Positions 24,440 to 35,376 of a DNA stretch of 64,000 bases are shown here, piece by piece (positions within the stretch are counted from its first letter, which is position 1; each line of letters opens with the position of its first letter). Source of the DNA: Homalodisca vitripennis (taxonomy: Eukaryota; Arthropoda; Insecta; Hemiptera; Cicadellidae); NCBI RefSeq assembly GCF_021130785.1, contig NC_060213.1, positions 63,898,001 to 63,962,000 of the forward strand, written 5' to 3'. The position numbers and the translations under genes were made by a program. A model generated the notes under the pieces. It did not search any database. It had not been told where the DNA came from and worked only from the letters and a program-made list of their open reading frames with translations.

Positions 24440-25214
24440 CTCAAATTTTCAGTTATATAGTGAAATACTAGTTATTAAAAAAAACTTTTACTGGAAAATA
24501 TCCATTTTGTGGCGACCTAATAAGAAAAATGAACATTAAACATTATTATCTATTATGCAGGGGTCAATACGTATGTTTACAAACTAATCATCATTGTCAG
24601 TAATAGAAATTAAATGTTAATTAAAAGTTTAATGATTTTATTTCATTTTGTTTTACTTAAAAGTCCCAAACAAATCTTAATAAGATGCAGAAATCCATAT
24701 CTTGAAAACTAAAAAAATATAATAATATGATTTAGCATCAAATATGCTTTAAAAAACCCTCCATAGAGACCATATTAATATCATGGATTTTCTTTACAAA
24801 TGTTTACCAAATTCATAAATATAAACATATCTTTTAAGTTTCAATTTGGATTAATAATCCAATCATTTGGGTGGGATTAATGCATACAAATTCCTGGATT
24901 GCTAGCTAAACAATTTTTTGTTAATTTTTTTTGTCTTATTGTGTATGTAGACAATTGCATATATCTCATATACAGGTGAAATGCTTTGAACATAATTTGT
25001 GAAAAAACCAATCATAAACATAGCATTTAAATGACGTAATAACATAACGTATTGTGTAAAGATTGTGTGATATTTTGACACTTCTTATTTTAAAAGTCTA
25101 TTGATTTGAACTTATAGGTTCCACCTAAAATACCGCTATTCGTGATAGGTAACTAACATCTCGAGTTTCTTATTATAAATCAATCATATTTGTTGTAAAT
25201 ATTCAATGATAACT

Positions 25215-26475
25215 ATAATATTTAATACTAAAAGCCACTGTAAACTCTTCATGTCATTTATGATTATTTACCTGTAGATTTTAGGTATTTTAAATTCAAT
25301 TTCCATTATAGTCTGGTAAGAAATAAACTGTTATGATCCTGATACAGAGAAGCCGTTACAAAGTATTAAAGCGCCATTACTGTTGTGTTGGATAGTTGAT
25401 GAGCGCTTCTGCATCAGCTGATTTTGTAAACGATCGTCCAATAACCAATTACTACATGAGCAGTTTGGTCGTGTACTACCCATAAATATTTATTATGCTT
25501 ACAGCAGTTTCAAAGTGTTTTAAGCGAAGTTTAGGTAATAAAGGTAATATTCAAAGTGCACTCATTAAGGAAATATAATACAAGTTAACAAATACTTACT
25601 GACTTATTATTCTTAGATGTTTGGGTCCTGTTAACTGGTATAGGAGCAATTAATAGCGTACTTTATCAGTTAGGTATGTTTATTTTATTAATTAATTTTT
25701 ATTCCTCTTAAACTTAGGAAATGCTTCTTTTAGAAATGAATGGAAATTTATTTTCCATAATAAACCTTTTTTACACATTTTTGGCATATATATATATTTA
25801 AGTATTTATAGAATACATGGAGTTATTATTTTTTTCTTTTTAATGGAATATTACTCTACAAATTGAACTGTATAAGTTTATATTTTCATTGATAAATCCT
25901 GCCACAGTAACTTAGCTAAAAATAAAGGTAATTAATTAAATAAGTAATTGATTAAATCAAAATTACAAAAAAAACATGCTATTAACGCCTTATACGCATG
26001 CTACTGTACGCACATTATATAGTACAGTTTATTAGTTGCATAAGGTTTGTAATTTGTTAATATGGTTGAAATAAATACATAATATTTAGTTATATTTAAA
26101 ATTAAATTCAAAAAGAACTCATTGCTTTGTCTGCAATGTATTCTGCTATCATACATCTGCAGTAGGCCTACTTATAAACAATCTAATTTTATGTCTTGTA
26201 TTTCTAAGAGGAACAATGAATATAATATACGAACTGTAAATTGTGGCGTGATAAAAAAGAGTGTGGCTTAGCCCGGAACCCAGCAAAGTAATATCGTTTA
26301 ATGTCAACATTACCATCTGAGGATAAGGAGTGTTGCTGAGTCAGCTGATCCTGTAAACGACAGGATCTAATTTAATAAACGATAGATCGAGCTGCACCTT
26401 ATCACACTTTATAAAAGTTACCAAAATACCCTATTTGTTACAGAACATTTCTACATTCACAATTTTTTAATTATA
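25215..26475. repeat. Internal duplicated block A, unit 2
   Basis: Copy of 1844-3065, near-identical to unit 1. Contains the inverted-repeat core at about 25343-25421. Confidence 0.7.
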
Positions 26476-27518
26476 CTTATAGTTCTACTGATCATATAAG
26501 TGTCAAAAATAATTGATTATACAAGATTAAAATGGTGATCCAACTTTACAATCAGGAATACTTCCTTGTAGTTCGAAATTTAAAAATATTTGTTAAAATA
26601 TTAATTGTATGGTACGAAACATATCAATGCAAACCTAGGTTGGTTTTTCCAACTGTAATGAATGTCCTTGTAATGGAATAATCGAATGAATTCAACAATC
26701 GATTGATCGTTACTGCTCATTTTCACTTTTCAACCTATCATCCTGAATACTTTACGTTCACGATACAATCATGATTAAAATTATTATGGGCTTACACAAT
26801 GAAACAGAATGTGAGCAAAACATTATGATAAGATTTAAACATGTAGAATAATCGAACGCTGAATAATATAACGAAAATAAACAACCGGAACGAAAAGAGA
26901 CATCGTCGTCGGGTCGCCTCATACTGAGATCTTATGCAGCTTGGTGAGGGGGGAGCGGGGTGCCGTTACTGCCCACAATGCCAGTCTAGCAATGATGCGT
27001 CTAGTACTATAGTATTAGATAAAATGCCACATATAATTTTAAGACCTATGTAGTATTTGCTGCAGTAAACGTTTCCTCACATTGAGCTCAAACACGCCAC
27101 CATTTGTAAATTAATAATAACTATTATTGATACACATGTGTCTTACATAACATTTATACAATTTATGTTTCATTATAACGTTATGTGAGATGCTAATAAT
27201 AATGTATAAGGTTTCCTGTCACTGGTATTTCACCCCATTAGGTCAGTTGGCACTCAAGAATTCTCTTTGGTTGACATTCGTTCCATGGAACATCTATGAG
27301 TGTAGTGGATTATAAACAGCAATAAAATGCAGGCTTATGTGTAATAATGTGAGTTTACAAATACATATTTAAGTAGGTTGATTAAAGTAAAAAAGTAGTA
27401 TAACAGTTCGGTTATATCGTAGCTGATTTATAACAGTTTAAGGCAATTAACTATTCCAGGGATGTGCAGCGAGCTAACATTCAGTAACTATCATTAATTA
27501 TATCCTATTTCGTTGAAT

Positions 27519-27650
27519 TAAATTTTCTTTTGTAAATATACAAAAAGAATTAAATATTAAGTTCAATAGAACTTAATATTTAATTAATCGCTAAGCATCG
27601 AATAGTCCTGCTATATTATTATAATTCAATTTCAAAACAGAAATTGAACC
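27519..27650. other. Cluster of three adjacent hairpins, unit 2
   Basis: Same cluster as at 4143-4277. The perfect 17-bp stem is conserved without change (27548-27564 pairing with 27569-27585, loop AATA). It lies about 80 bp from the gypsy insertion point at 27729. Confidence 0.6.
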
Positions 27651-27724
27651 GTGTAAGTGGCATGGATATATACCATATTTTTGTGGAATGCCGTAATTAA
27701 GGATCGTCCAACATCGCTTACTTC

Positions 27725-27728
27725 GCAC
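27725..27728. repeat. Target-site duplication GCAC (left)
   Basis: GCAC occurs immediately outside both LTRs (also 35377-35380). The uninterrupted site reads CTTCGCACTATTGG in unit 3, confirming a clean integration. Confidence 0.9.
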
Positions 27729-28593
27729 TGAAACCATACATCGCCGCTCGCACACCCACAGCAAACCATCAGGGAAGCGCGCGCCCATGGTGGCGAACGG
27801 GATGCCGGATCAAAACTAACTAGGTGAAAATAAGAACACCGTGGTCAGTATACTCAGGTTCATTCACTAAGACAACATAACATAGGCCTATCCAGTCAAT
27901 ATAAAAAGGTATATAATTATACTATAAATAATAAAAAATAAATAAATAAAAGTGCCTGCAGTTGTATATACCTCGAACAATTCTTGTCAGGTGCACCTGC
28001 ATACAAAAATTGGAAACGCCATAATTTGAAACAAGAAATGCCAATTCCACCCGGTATCCTTCGGCTAAGGGCGGGCTCCTAATGAAATCCAAGAAATAAC
28101 TAAATAATATCTAAAACTAACTTAAAATTAAATAACAAAATATAAACTATATAAATGGCAACAATAACAATAACAAATAAATAAAGAATATGAGCAGGGT
28201 ATCACAGATGTTGACTAGCAGTAATGTCCATCATGGTGGCCGTCCTTCAGCAGAGCGCAAAAGAGAAGGTTCTCTGCGACCACGCATGATGGAGAGATGA
28301 CAGGAGAAAAACAGCTCATCTCTTGGACCTCATCAGTGAGGAGCCGTAAACTTAGCCGCACATGTTAGAAGGAAAACAGCTCAGAAAATCCAACAAAACA
28401 CTTAAATAAACCAAAAAATTTTAAATCTGGAGCTACTCCTAACTTGTACACCACGGCTCGGAGTCTTGACCACTCTCCCGGAAAAGCCAAACGCCTTCAA
28501 AAGGTCAGTGGCCTCTGCAGCCAATAAACCACACACACATACACTATATAAAACACACATGAGCCGGGGAGATATAGGTATTGAACCGGCTCA
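27729..28593 (-). repeat. LTR at the 3' end of the element (left copy)
   Basis: 865 bp, reading TG...CA in either orientation. Against the other LTR: substitutions near 27931, 28122, 28195 and 28342 and a missing CA in the CACACA run near 28540. On the minus strand a TATATA-containing stretch lies near the start of the LTR. Confidence 0.95.
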
Positions 28594-28611
28594 GACTCCC
28601 CCCCCAAAAGG
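28594..28611 (-). other. Polypurine tract
   Basis: Just upstream of the 3' LTR on the minus strand: CTTTTGGGGGGGGAGTC directly before TGAGCC. A G8 run next to the LTR suits priming of plus-strand DNA synthesis. Confidence 0.75.
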
Positions 28612-28865
28612 AGGAACTCCCCTCTGTTAATTTCTTCAAAATGAAGAACCAAACGAAATGCCTCTCCCCCTAATGGTTGAAGAATTATAAACCGGAAACC
28701 CTTAAGTCTGCAGAAGGGAAAACCAAGAAAATCCAGTTGGAGGCAAGAAATCCCTCCAAGAGTAGCGTGGGTACAAAGAAGAAAACAGGAACCTTGATCA
28801 GGAAGAAGGAGCAGAGGTGATCAGGTCTCTGGACCTAAAACCCTCCTGCACAGACTAAAGAGAAA
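28612..28865. other. Untranslated tail between pol and 3' LTR
   Basis: Purine-rich on the plus strand, no open frame of note. No sign of an envelope gene. Confidence 0.6.
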
Positions 28866-29541
28866 TCACGGATGACTCCGGCAAGGCTTTAGATGGGATA
28901 TGTGCGCCTTCCTGAAAATCTTCCCGGACTGAGGATCTCCCAGTCGGGCAGTCACCGGAGTCAGAAACTTCAAGATGCGGTGGGGACCAGTCCACCTGTA
29001 GCAAAGTTTAGCAGCTCTTTTATCCACAGCTGAACTGACTGGGTGAGCCTTGCAGTAAACTAGATCCCCCACCTGGAAGGGATTGGCAATACGACCCCGG
29101 TTGTACTTCCTCCTTACTAACTCCCTAGCCCGAATGAGATTCCGCCTGGCTGCCTCCCAAGTGGCTTTCACATTGGGAGTACCAGGAGGTGGCAGAAGAT
29201 CGCTAATTTTCCAAAGGTTCGCCAAAGGGTTGTTTGGCGGAAAGCCAAATAATAACTCGAAAGGTACCGCCTTGTGACTTTCATGCTGGGCTGTATTAAA
29301 GGCAAATTGGATCCAAGGTAGTTGTTGATCCCAGGTGGTCTGATTTTCCGCATGAAAGGCAATGAGAGCAGATCGAAGATTGCGATTAAACCGTTCGGCG
29401 TGAGAAGGCTGAGGATAGAAAGGGGAAGTAGTCACATGGCGGATTCCGTGCCCAAAGCACATTCTTTTAAAGATATTGGAGACAAACTGTGAACCATTAT
29501 CGGAAACTAAGGTGGCGGGGATTCCAAAGTGTTGAAAAAAA
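28866..29541 (-). pseudogene. pol: pol, third part: integrase core and C-terminus
   Basis: In a different frame from 29497-30502, starting at the T8 run. It holds the second catalytic Asp in TLVSDNGSQFVS and the Glu in HAERFNRNLRSAL, giving a complete D,D,E set when both frames are considered, then the C-terminal domain with a GPY/F-type RWTGPHRI and the end HISHLKPCRSHP. There is no chromodomain and no env after it; about 270 bases separate its stop from the LTR. One extra T in the run explains the shift, either a real mutation or a sequencing error in a homopolymer. Confidence 0.9.
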
Positions 29542-30502
29542 ATGGTTACGAAGTGCTTGCACCGTGAGCTGCGCGGTAGCACTCCGCAATGGGAACAACC
29601 AAACAAACTTGGAGAAGGCATCCACACAAACAAGTAGGAACTTATTTCCGGACTTGCTACGCGGGAGAGGCCCAACATAGTCAATGAAAACCTTCTCCAA
29701 AGGTTTTTCCGCCACCTCAGATGACAAAAGACCCAACTTGGTATTTTGAGCGGGTTTGCTTAGCGAGCACAGTTCACAAGAACGTACTCGAGCTGCAATA
29801 TCCCGGTCCATACCTTTCCAGATGAACTGATCCCTAATCTTCGCGATGGTCTTATGAATTCCTAGATGTCCGCCCACAGGAGAAGAATGAAAATACTGAA
29901 AGACCATCGGTACAAGAATGCTTGGCAGCACTAACTTAGGTTTTCTCCGCTGCTTGTCACGGCAGCATAGAGCACCTCGGTACAGAAAATAAGGAGGGTG
30001 GGCACCTCCGTTTTTAAGCTCATTGATGATAGCAGTCAGCTCGGGATCCTTAAGTTGGTGTGGAACAATGTCCGAAAATGCCAGAGGAAAGTCTAGGAGC
30101 ACGCCACAACATGGCGGCTCTGATAAATTCTGGTGGTCGTTGGGTAAGTGATACATGCGTGACAGAGTGTCCGCTATGATATTTTGGGTGCCTCGCACGT
30201 GCTGCACTGTGAACTTAAGGGCAGAAATTTGGACTACCCAGCGACCAATCTTCCCGAGCTGACGGGGGTGGGCAAGGAGCCAAGAAAGTGCCTGGTTGTC
30301 GGTTTCCAACAAAAATTCTTTATGTTCTAGGTAACGCCTGAACTTGTTAATTCCAAACACGACAGCCAAACATTCCAGCTCATAAACAGAACAACTCTTC
30401 TTCTCACAAGGGGTTAACGTGCGTGAAGCATAAGCTATGGGCTGCCGGATACCATCTACTTCTTGCGATAAAACAGCAGCAACGGCTAAGGAGGAAGCAT
30501 CA
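29497..30502 (-). pseudogene. pol: pol, second part: RNase H remainder and integrase N-terminus
   Basis: The frame resumes after the insertion with DASSLAVAAVLSQE and PIAYASRTLTPCEKKS, then LLETDNQALSWLL and ADTLSRMYH of RNase H. Next come the integrase zinc-binding HHCC region (GGHLGIHKTIAKIRDQF to CELCSLSK) and the start of the catalytic core with the first Asp in FIDYVGPLP and VDAFSKFVWLF. The frame derails at the T8 run (plus-strand A8, 29535-29542) and stops at 29497. Integrase would join element DNA to the host; here it is split. Confidence 0.9.
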
Positions 30503-31088
30503 CTGATGAGTAAGTTTTGCTTTCTTTTAAAATTTAGTGATTATTTTTATTTTTCAAACTATGAAGGTTAAGAGCACATGGTTTTCCAAATTGTAGTTTT
30601 GCTTTTTATTAACTTTTAGTACTTCTGGCTGCTAACTAAATTTTAAATTGGCTTTCAAATTAATTCTCTTACACTTTTCTTAGTTTTCACCCTTTCTATT
30701 CGGCTTAAATTAATTTTCTGTCTCTCAGTGAGGACCAGTCCTAGGCTATATGTTACAGTTCCTTTTTATTCTGCAGCCAATATTGTTTGTAATGTGTCAC
30801 TTGTTATGTAGTTTTTGTAAACAAACCCAGAGAGACTGCTGAAGGTTCATTTTACTAAATTTTTAAGCCTTTCTGAGAGATGTAACGTTCTTCGGGTCTT
30901 TTAGCCCATAACTCCCCCTTATAGCCTACTTGGTTAATTTAAGGCCTTCTGCCATCAAATTTTAAATTTAGATTCCTGTTAATAGGCTGCTACTTTTGGC
31001 CATCAGTTTTTTTTCTAATAATTAAATTTTTTTTTTTCACCAAGAGTAAAACGCTTAAATTTTGTTCTGTGACAGAGGGGGGCGTAGC
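30503..31088. mobile_element. 586-bp insertion inside the RNase H domain of pol
   Basis: Pol homology stops at 31089 and resumes at 30502 in the same frame; TCA is present on both sides (30500-30502 and 31089-31091), consistent with a 3-bp target duplication. The insert is AT-rich with a T11 run near 31026-31036 and a G6 run near its right end. It has no open frame of note, no clear terminal inverted repeats and no GT-AG boundaries in the pol direction, so it is not a normal intron. Family unknown. Confidence 0.75.
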
Positions 31089-32773
31089 TCAGTTTGCAAG
31101 ACGAACTTACGACCGAAATCAGGCATAGCCAAGACTGGAGGCTGCATCACTGCCTCTTTCAGCTGCTCAAAAGCAGCCTGTTGCGCTTCACCCCACTCAA
31201 ACTTGGCACCCTTTTTCCTAAGAGAGTTCAGAGGGGCCGCCACTTCAGCAACATTGGGGATGAAACGACGATAAAAATTTATCATTCCCACAAAACGGGC
31301 AATCCCCTTGGCATCCTTAGGAGGAGGAGGAAACTCCCTGATTGCCTGAGTTCTCTCTGGATCAATACAAACACCTCGAGAAGAGACAAGATGACCCAGA
31401 AACGATATTTCAGGCTGAGCAAAACTCACCTTTTCAGGATTGACGGTAAGGCCAGACTCTCGCAGCCTAGTTAGAACTTCCTCTAGATGAGTCAAGTGCT
31501 CCTCATAACTCTCACTGTACACAAGCAGGTCATCCAGATAGTTGAACACGAACTTAAATTTGACATCATGAAAGATAGAATCCAGGAGTCTGGTGAGTGT
31601 TTGGGCCCCCACAGCCAAGCCCATTGGCACTCGGGTGAACTGGTACAAATTCCAAGGCACACAAAAGGCAGTGAGAGGTCGAGACTCGTGTTTTAGAGGA
31701 ATCTGATGGTATGCCTGATTAAGATCAAAAATGGAGAAATACTTGGCCTTACCAAACCAGTCGAAAGCAGAATGCAAATCGGGGAGAGGCACGGAGTCAA
31801 TTTCTATCTGAGCATTGAGCTTTCGATAATCCAGGACCAATCTGGACTTCCCATTAGGTTTCGGCACTAGAAACGCTGGACTGGAAAAATTTGAGCAAGA
31901 TGGCTCGATTACCCCACTCTTAAGTAAATCATCAATCATATTTCTCAGAATTTCCATCTTGGGCGGAGCAAGCTTATATGGATGGGAACGTACAGGACGG
32001 GTGTCTGTAAGACGAATCTCGTACTCCAAGAGATTGGTCGTGCCCAGTTTGTCAGTTAGGACTTCAGGAAAACTGGAACAAATCTGCCTTATGTCCTCAG
32101 CCTCTTTCGGCGTAAGATGTCCTAGTTGGTCAGGAGGAGTCAAGCTCTTATCTTCCATCTCTAAGGCAGCAGTCCCACGAGACTCAACATCTGAAAAGGG
32201 AACGAGCACCCGCCTGGCGAAAGCAAAGAAAACATGACTGGAGGCCAAATCCAAAATCATGCCAGTTTTTCCGATAAAATCTGCTCCCAAGATGAAAGGA
32301 AAAGTCAGGTCCTTAGCCACCAAAAAGCTCCAATCCCAAGAGAAATAATTAATTTTGATGTGAATCTGGGCACTACAGATAATAGGTAAAGGTGTGCGTG
32401 AAGCAGTCCAGCAGATAAGTGAACTAGGCTCAACCTGCCGTATTAGCCCAGAGGATTTTAGATCTTCAAAAAACGACAAAGAAATCAGGCTGCGTGCTGA
32501 CCCAGAATCAACCAGGGCCTTCTGCACCACATTCCCCACAAGCACATCCAGTTGTGGGCAGGTTGAGCGGGCAGCCCTTACTCCCTGCGCAGCCAGAGCA
32601 GCAACCTCCCCTCTCGGCCAACGATGATAACTGTCCCCAAGTCTATTTCTTTCTGTTTTCTTTCTGTTCTGTATTAAACCAGCTACCCTTTTACCATCAA
32701 AATTAGGTACATTTTTGCCCTCAAAATTACCTTTACGGCACGAGTCGGGCTTACTCGTCCGCAAGCTTACTAG
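31055..32773 (-). pseudogene. pol: pol, first part: protease and reverse transcriptase
   Basis: Counting from the TTG at 32764: retropepsin with ALVDSGSARSLIS (about 83-95) and FILGADFIG near 157; RT from about 250 to 430 with PKPNGKSRLVLDYRKLN, FDLNQAYHQIPL and catalytic YLDD at about 409-412 (YLDD rather than the commoner YIDD); RT thumb and connection with FLGHLVSSRGV. RNase H begins with RKFVLQT, but the frame then enters foreign sequence and stops at 31055, because a 586-bp insertion sits on the codon of the first catalytic Asp. RT-defining motifs look intact; the polyprotein is truncated. Confidence 0.92.
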
Positions 32774-34047
32774 TTTTTTTTATTAAGTGGACAAAACGGT
32801 CTAATATGTCCCACTTGCTTGCAGCCATAACAGGTAGGAGGCTGCCTACGGGAAGGAGCAGCTGCTGGCTCAGACTGCACCGGAGCATGGACCGGCCCCG
32901 GAGGCAAGTGAGGAAGATGCCTCGACATGGCCTCCCTTTGATCATCCGCATCCTGAACCCCTCTAGAGATGATGGAGAGGCGGTCCAAATCCGCAAAAGA
33001 TGCGGGACGGCTACAAAAAATCAAACGGGAGCGTTCTTCAGGTTTAATGCCCTCCAAAATAAGGCTCACCAACTCTGTTTCGCTCAAGCTCAAGCGCAAC
33101 ACCCGGGCTACATCCCGTATCTCCCCGACAAAATGGCTCAACGTCTCGTCTGGTGCCTGAGGACGGTAAACGCGTTCCACCCGCAAGCGCTCCCTAACCC
33201 GAGCAGGTACAAAGAACTCCAAGATCTCGGCGTGGAACTGGTCAAAAGTGGCACCTCTCTTAAGGCAGTCTAGAAGGCGATCAAAAAGCGGCCTTAAGGA
33301 AAACTGCGCTAAAATCTGCATAAGCATGGCATCTGTCATACCAGGAAATTCTTTTAGCTTAAAAACTTCCAGAAGGAAATGGATAAGTAAATTAGTGTCA
33401 AGCCCATTAACTCTGGGGAAGTGTTGTAAAACACTCCCCAAAGGATGGGGCAGTTTGCCAAAGCTGGAAAAAGAAGGCACAACTATAGATGATGCCTCAC
33501 CAGCCGCTTCAGGAGGGCCACTACCCATCGGAGACATAGTAACTCTGGGAGGCTCGAAAGAAAGAGCCGGTGGATGGTTAGCAAAAGCAATGGTAGTGGG
33601 AACCTCCGTGGGAGTGACAGCGGTAAATAGTACCCCTTTCTCTTTCACCGAGCGCACCTCACTCAAACCATCTAAGGCTTGTTTTAATTTGTTACTGGCC
33701 GAAAAAGCCCAACTTTTAATATCAGAGTCTAAACTAGGAGCTGACATAAGTAAAACTATTCTGTCACGCCAATGTAAAAGCTGAGATGCCAATCTAGCCT
33801 TTGCTGACCCGGACATGGGAAGTGACTCAAAATTAATGTCGTCTTCTAACTCTTCCATTCGGGTTTTACAAAACTCAAATTCAGTATTAATTTGGAACTC
33901 TGCATTCCAGCTGCGGTCCAACGCTATACAAGCCCGTAATTGAGCTCTTAATGCCCTCACATCTCCCTCGGGCTTCTGTCCTCTCGCCAGGACCTCAAAA
34001 ACCAACTCGGGCTTGCGCAGATGTTCAGGCACCAGGGAAAACGCCAT
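32770..34047 (-). CDS. gag: gag (capsid and nucleocapsid) of the gypsy element
   Basis: 425 codons from the first ATG (MAFSLVPEHL) to a TAG at 32772-32770. The open frame extends three codons upstream without ATG. The middle and C-terminal part (about residues 195-345: LPHPLGSVLQHFPRVNG, then EFFVPARVRERLRVERVYRP) has the character of a retrotransposon capsid, and a single zinc knuckle CYGCKQVGHIRPFC (CX2CX4HX4C) lies near the C-terminus after a proline-rich linker. It would form the particle and bind the element RNA. The last three codons before the stop are AAA AAA AAC, part of a -1 slippery site. The frame is intact, unlike pol. Confidence 0.92.
   Translation of the reverse strand: MAFSLVPEHLRKPELVFEVLARGQKPEGDVRALRAQLRACIALDRSWNAEFQINTEFEFCKTRMEELEDDINFESLPMSGSAKARLASQLLHWRDRIVLLMSAPSLDSDIKSWAFSASNKLKQALDGLSEVRSVKEKGVLFTAVTPTEVPTTIAFANHPPALSFEPPRVTMSPMGSGPPEAAGEASSIVVPSFSSFGKLPHPLGSVLQHFPRVNGLDTNLLIHFLLEVFKLKEFPGMTDAMLMQILAQFSLRPLFDRLLDCLKRGATFDQFHAEILEFFVPARVRERLRVERVYRPQAPDETLSHFVGEIRDVARVLRLSLSETELVSLILEGIKPEERSRLIFCSRPASFADLDRLSIISRGVQDADDQREAMSRHLPHLPPGPVHAPVQSEPAAAPSRRQPPTCYGCKQVGHIRPFCPLNKKN
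32773..32779 (-). promoter_or_regulatory. -1 ribosomal frameshift site A AAA AAC
   Basis: In gag frame the codons are AAT AAA AAA AAC TAG. The heptamer A AAA AAC (XXXYYYZ) lies directly before the gag stop, and a -1 slip enters the frame of the long pol ORF, which has no good ATG of its own (its first start-like codon is TTG at 32764). This would yield a gag-pol fusion. A downstream stimulatory structure was not assessed. Confidence 0.8.
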
Positions 34048-34056
34048 ACCAAACAA

Positions 34057-34497
34057 TTAAGACAAAATAAATACAACAAAGCGTACGCAACAATTACTTA
34101 GTAACCTAAGTGGACTCAACTCACAAAGGGCTTACACTGACGAGGTCCAAGTGAAGAACTTAATACCTGCCACCTAATAGAAGGATACCCTGCAAATATA
34201 CACTAACCACAACCTACAAACACAGAAGCAATAAATATAACAAAACAACACATTGATAGGGGAAAAGTAGAGTACAGTTAGATAAATTTAGCGGTTAAGC
34301 AATTTAGAGTCCCTTGCTCCCTGCAAAGAGTAAGTCTGCAGGAAGCAAGACACTAAACCAATTCCACCCGGTATCCTGTGCTAGGGCGAGCTCCTAATAA
34401 AAAAGTTGTGTACTCTGACCTCCCCCTACCTAACACTAACCTACACCAACAAAACAAAACCAGAACTGAGAGACAGCTGAGAGAGCAGCTAACCACG
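34057..34497 (-). other. Untranslated leader of the retrotransposon
   Basis: About 440 bases between the primer site and gag, without a long frame. A piece near 34363-34400 resembles LTR text (CAATTCCACCCGGTATCC occurs in both), a small internal duplication. Confidence 0.6.
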
Positions 34498-34508
34498 CTC
34501 TGCTACCA
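34498..34508 (-). other. Primer-binding site, initiator Met tRNA type
   Basis: One base inside the 5' LTR the minus strand reads TGGTAGCAGAG, exactly complementary to the CCA, discriminator A and seven acceptor-stem bases of eukaryotic initiator tRNA-Met. Complementarity to the T arm beyond that is only partial. Confidence 0.75.
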
Positions 34509-34509
34509 T

Positions 34510-35376
34510 TGAAACCATACATCGCCGCTCGCACACCCACAGCAAACCATCAGGGAAGCGCGCGCCCATGGTGGCGAACGGGATGCCGGATCAAAACTAA
34601 CTAGGTGAAAATAAGAACACCGTGGTCAGTATACTCAGGTTCATTCACTAAGACAACATAACATAGGCCTATCCAGTCAATATAAAAAGGTATATAATTA
34701 TACTATAAATAAAAAAAAATAAATAAATAAAAGTGCCTGCAGTTGTATATACCTCGAACAATTCTTGTCAGGTGCACCTGCATACAAAAATTGGAAACGC
34801 CATAATTTGAAACAAGAAATGCCAATTCCACCCGGTATCCTTCGGCTAAGGGCGGGCTCCTAATGAAATCCAAGAAATAACTAAATAATATCTAAAACTA
34901 ACCTAAAATTAAATAACAAAATATAAACTATATAAATGGCAACAATAACAATAACAAATAAATAAAGAATATGAGAAGGGTATCACAGATGTTGACTAGC
35001 AGTAATGTCCATCATGGTGGCCGTCCTTCAGCAGAGCGCAAAAGAGAAGGTTCTCTGCGACCACGCATGATGGAGAGATGACAGGAGAAAAACAGCTCAT
35101 CTCTTGGACCTCATCAGTGAGGGGCCGTAAACTTAGCCGCACATGTTAGAAGGAAAACAGCTCAGAAAATCCAACAAAACACTTAAATAAACCAAAAAAT
35201 TTTAAATCTGGAGCTACTCCTAACTTGTACACCACGGCTCGGAGTCTTGACCACTCTCCCGGAAAAGCCAAACGCCTTCAAAAGGTCAGTGGCCTCTGCA
35301 GCCAATAAACCACACACACACATACACTATATAAAACACACATGAGCCGGGGAGATATAGGTATTGAACCGGCTCA
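34510..35376 (-). repeat. LTR at the 5' end of the element (right copy)
   Basis: 867 bp copy of the left LTR, ending at GCAC (35377-35380). It would carry promoter and polyadenylation signals for the element transcript; I did not find a convincing AATAAA on the minus strand. Confidence 0.95.

Larger units (their letters stand above)
27729..35376 (-). mobile_element. Ty3/gypsy-type LTR retrotransposon, 7648 bp, defective
   Basis: Transcription direction is minus. Order: 5' LTR (34510-35376), primer-binding site, gag, protease, reverse transcriptase, RNase H, integrase, polypurine tract, 3' LTR (27729-28593). RT before integrase places it in the Ty3/gypsy group; there is no env. The LTRs differ by four substitutions and one 2-bp indel, so integration is recent compared with the divergence of the array units. 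Two lesions (586-bp insertion in RNase H, T8 run in integrase) make pol non-functional as read. The other units lack the element. Confidence 0.95.

Noticed and set aside
28594..28865. An envelope gene downstream of integrase
   Set aside because: Only ~270 bases lie between integrase and the LTR, with no signal peptide, membrane segment or long frame.
30503..31088. An intron in pol
   Set aside because: No GT at the 5' side in the pol direction, and a short duplicated TCA at the borders fits an insertion better.
31075..31100. tRNA-Ala-like start (GGGGGCGTAGCTCAG) at the edge of the 586-bp insert
   Set aside because: The right half is pol coding sequence across the junction, and there is no B box downstream; it is a coincidence of the junction.
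31062..33784. Plus-strand frames across the retrotransposon (up to 178 codons)
   Set aside because: They are antisense shadows of gag and pol and carry no recognisable domain.
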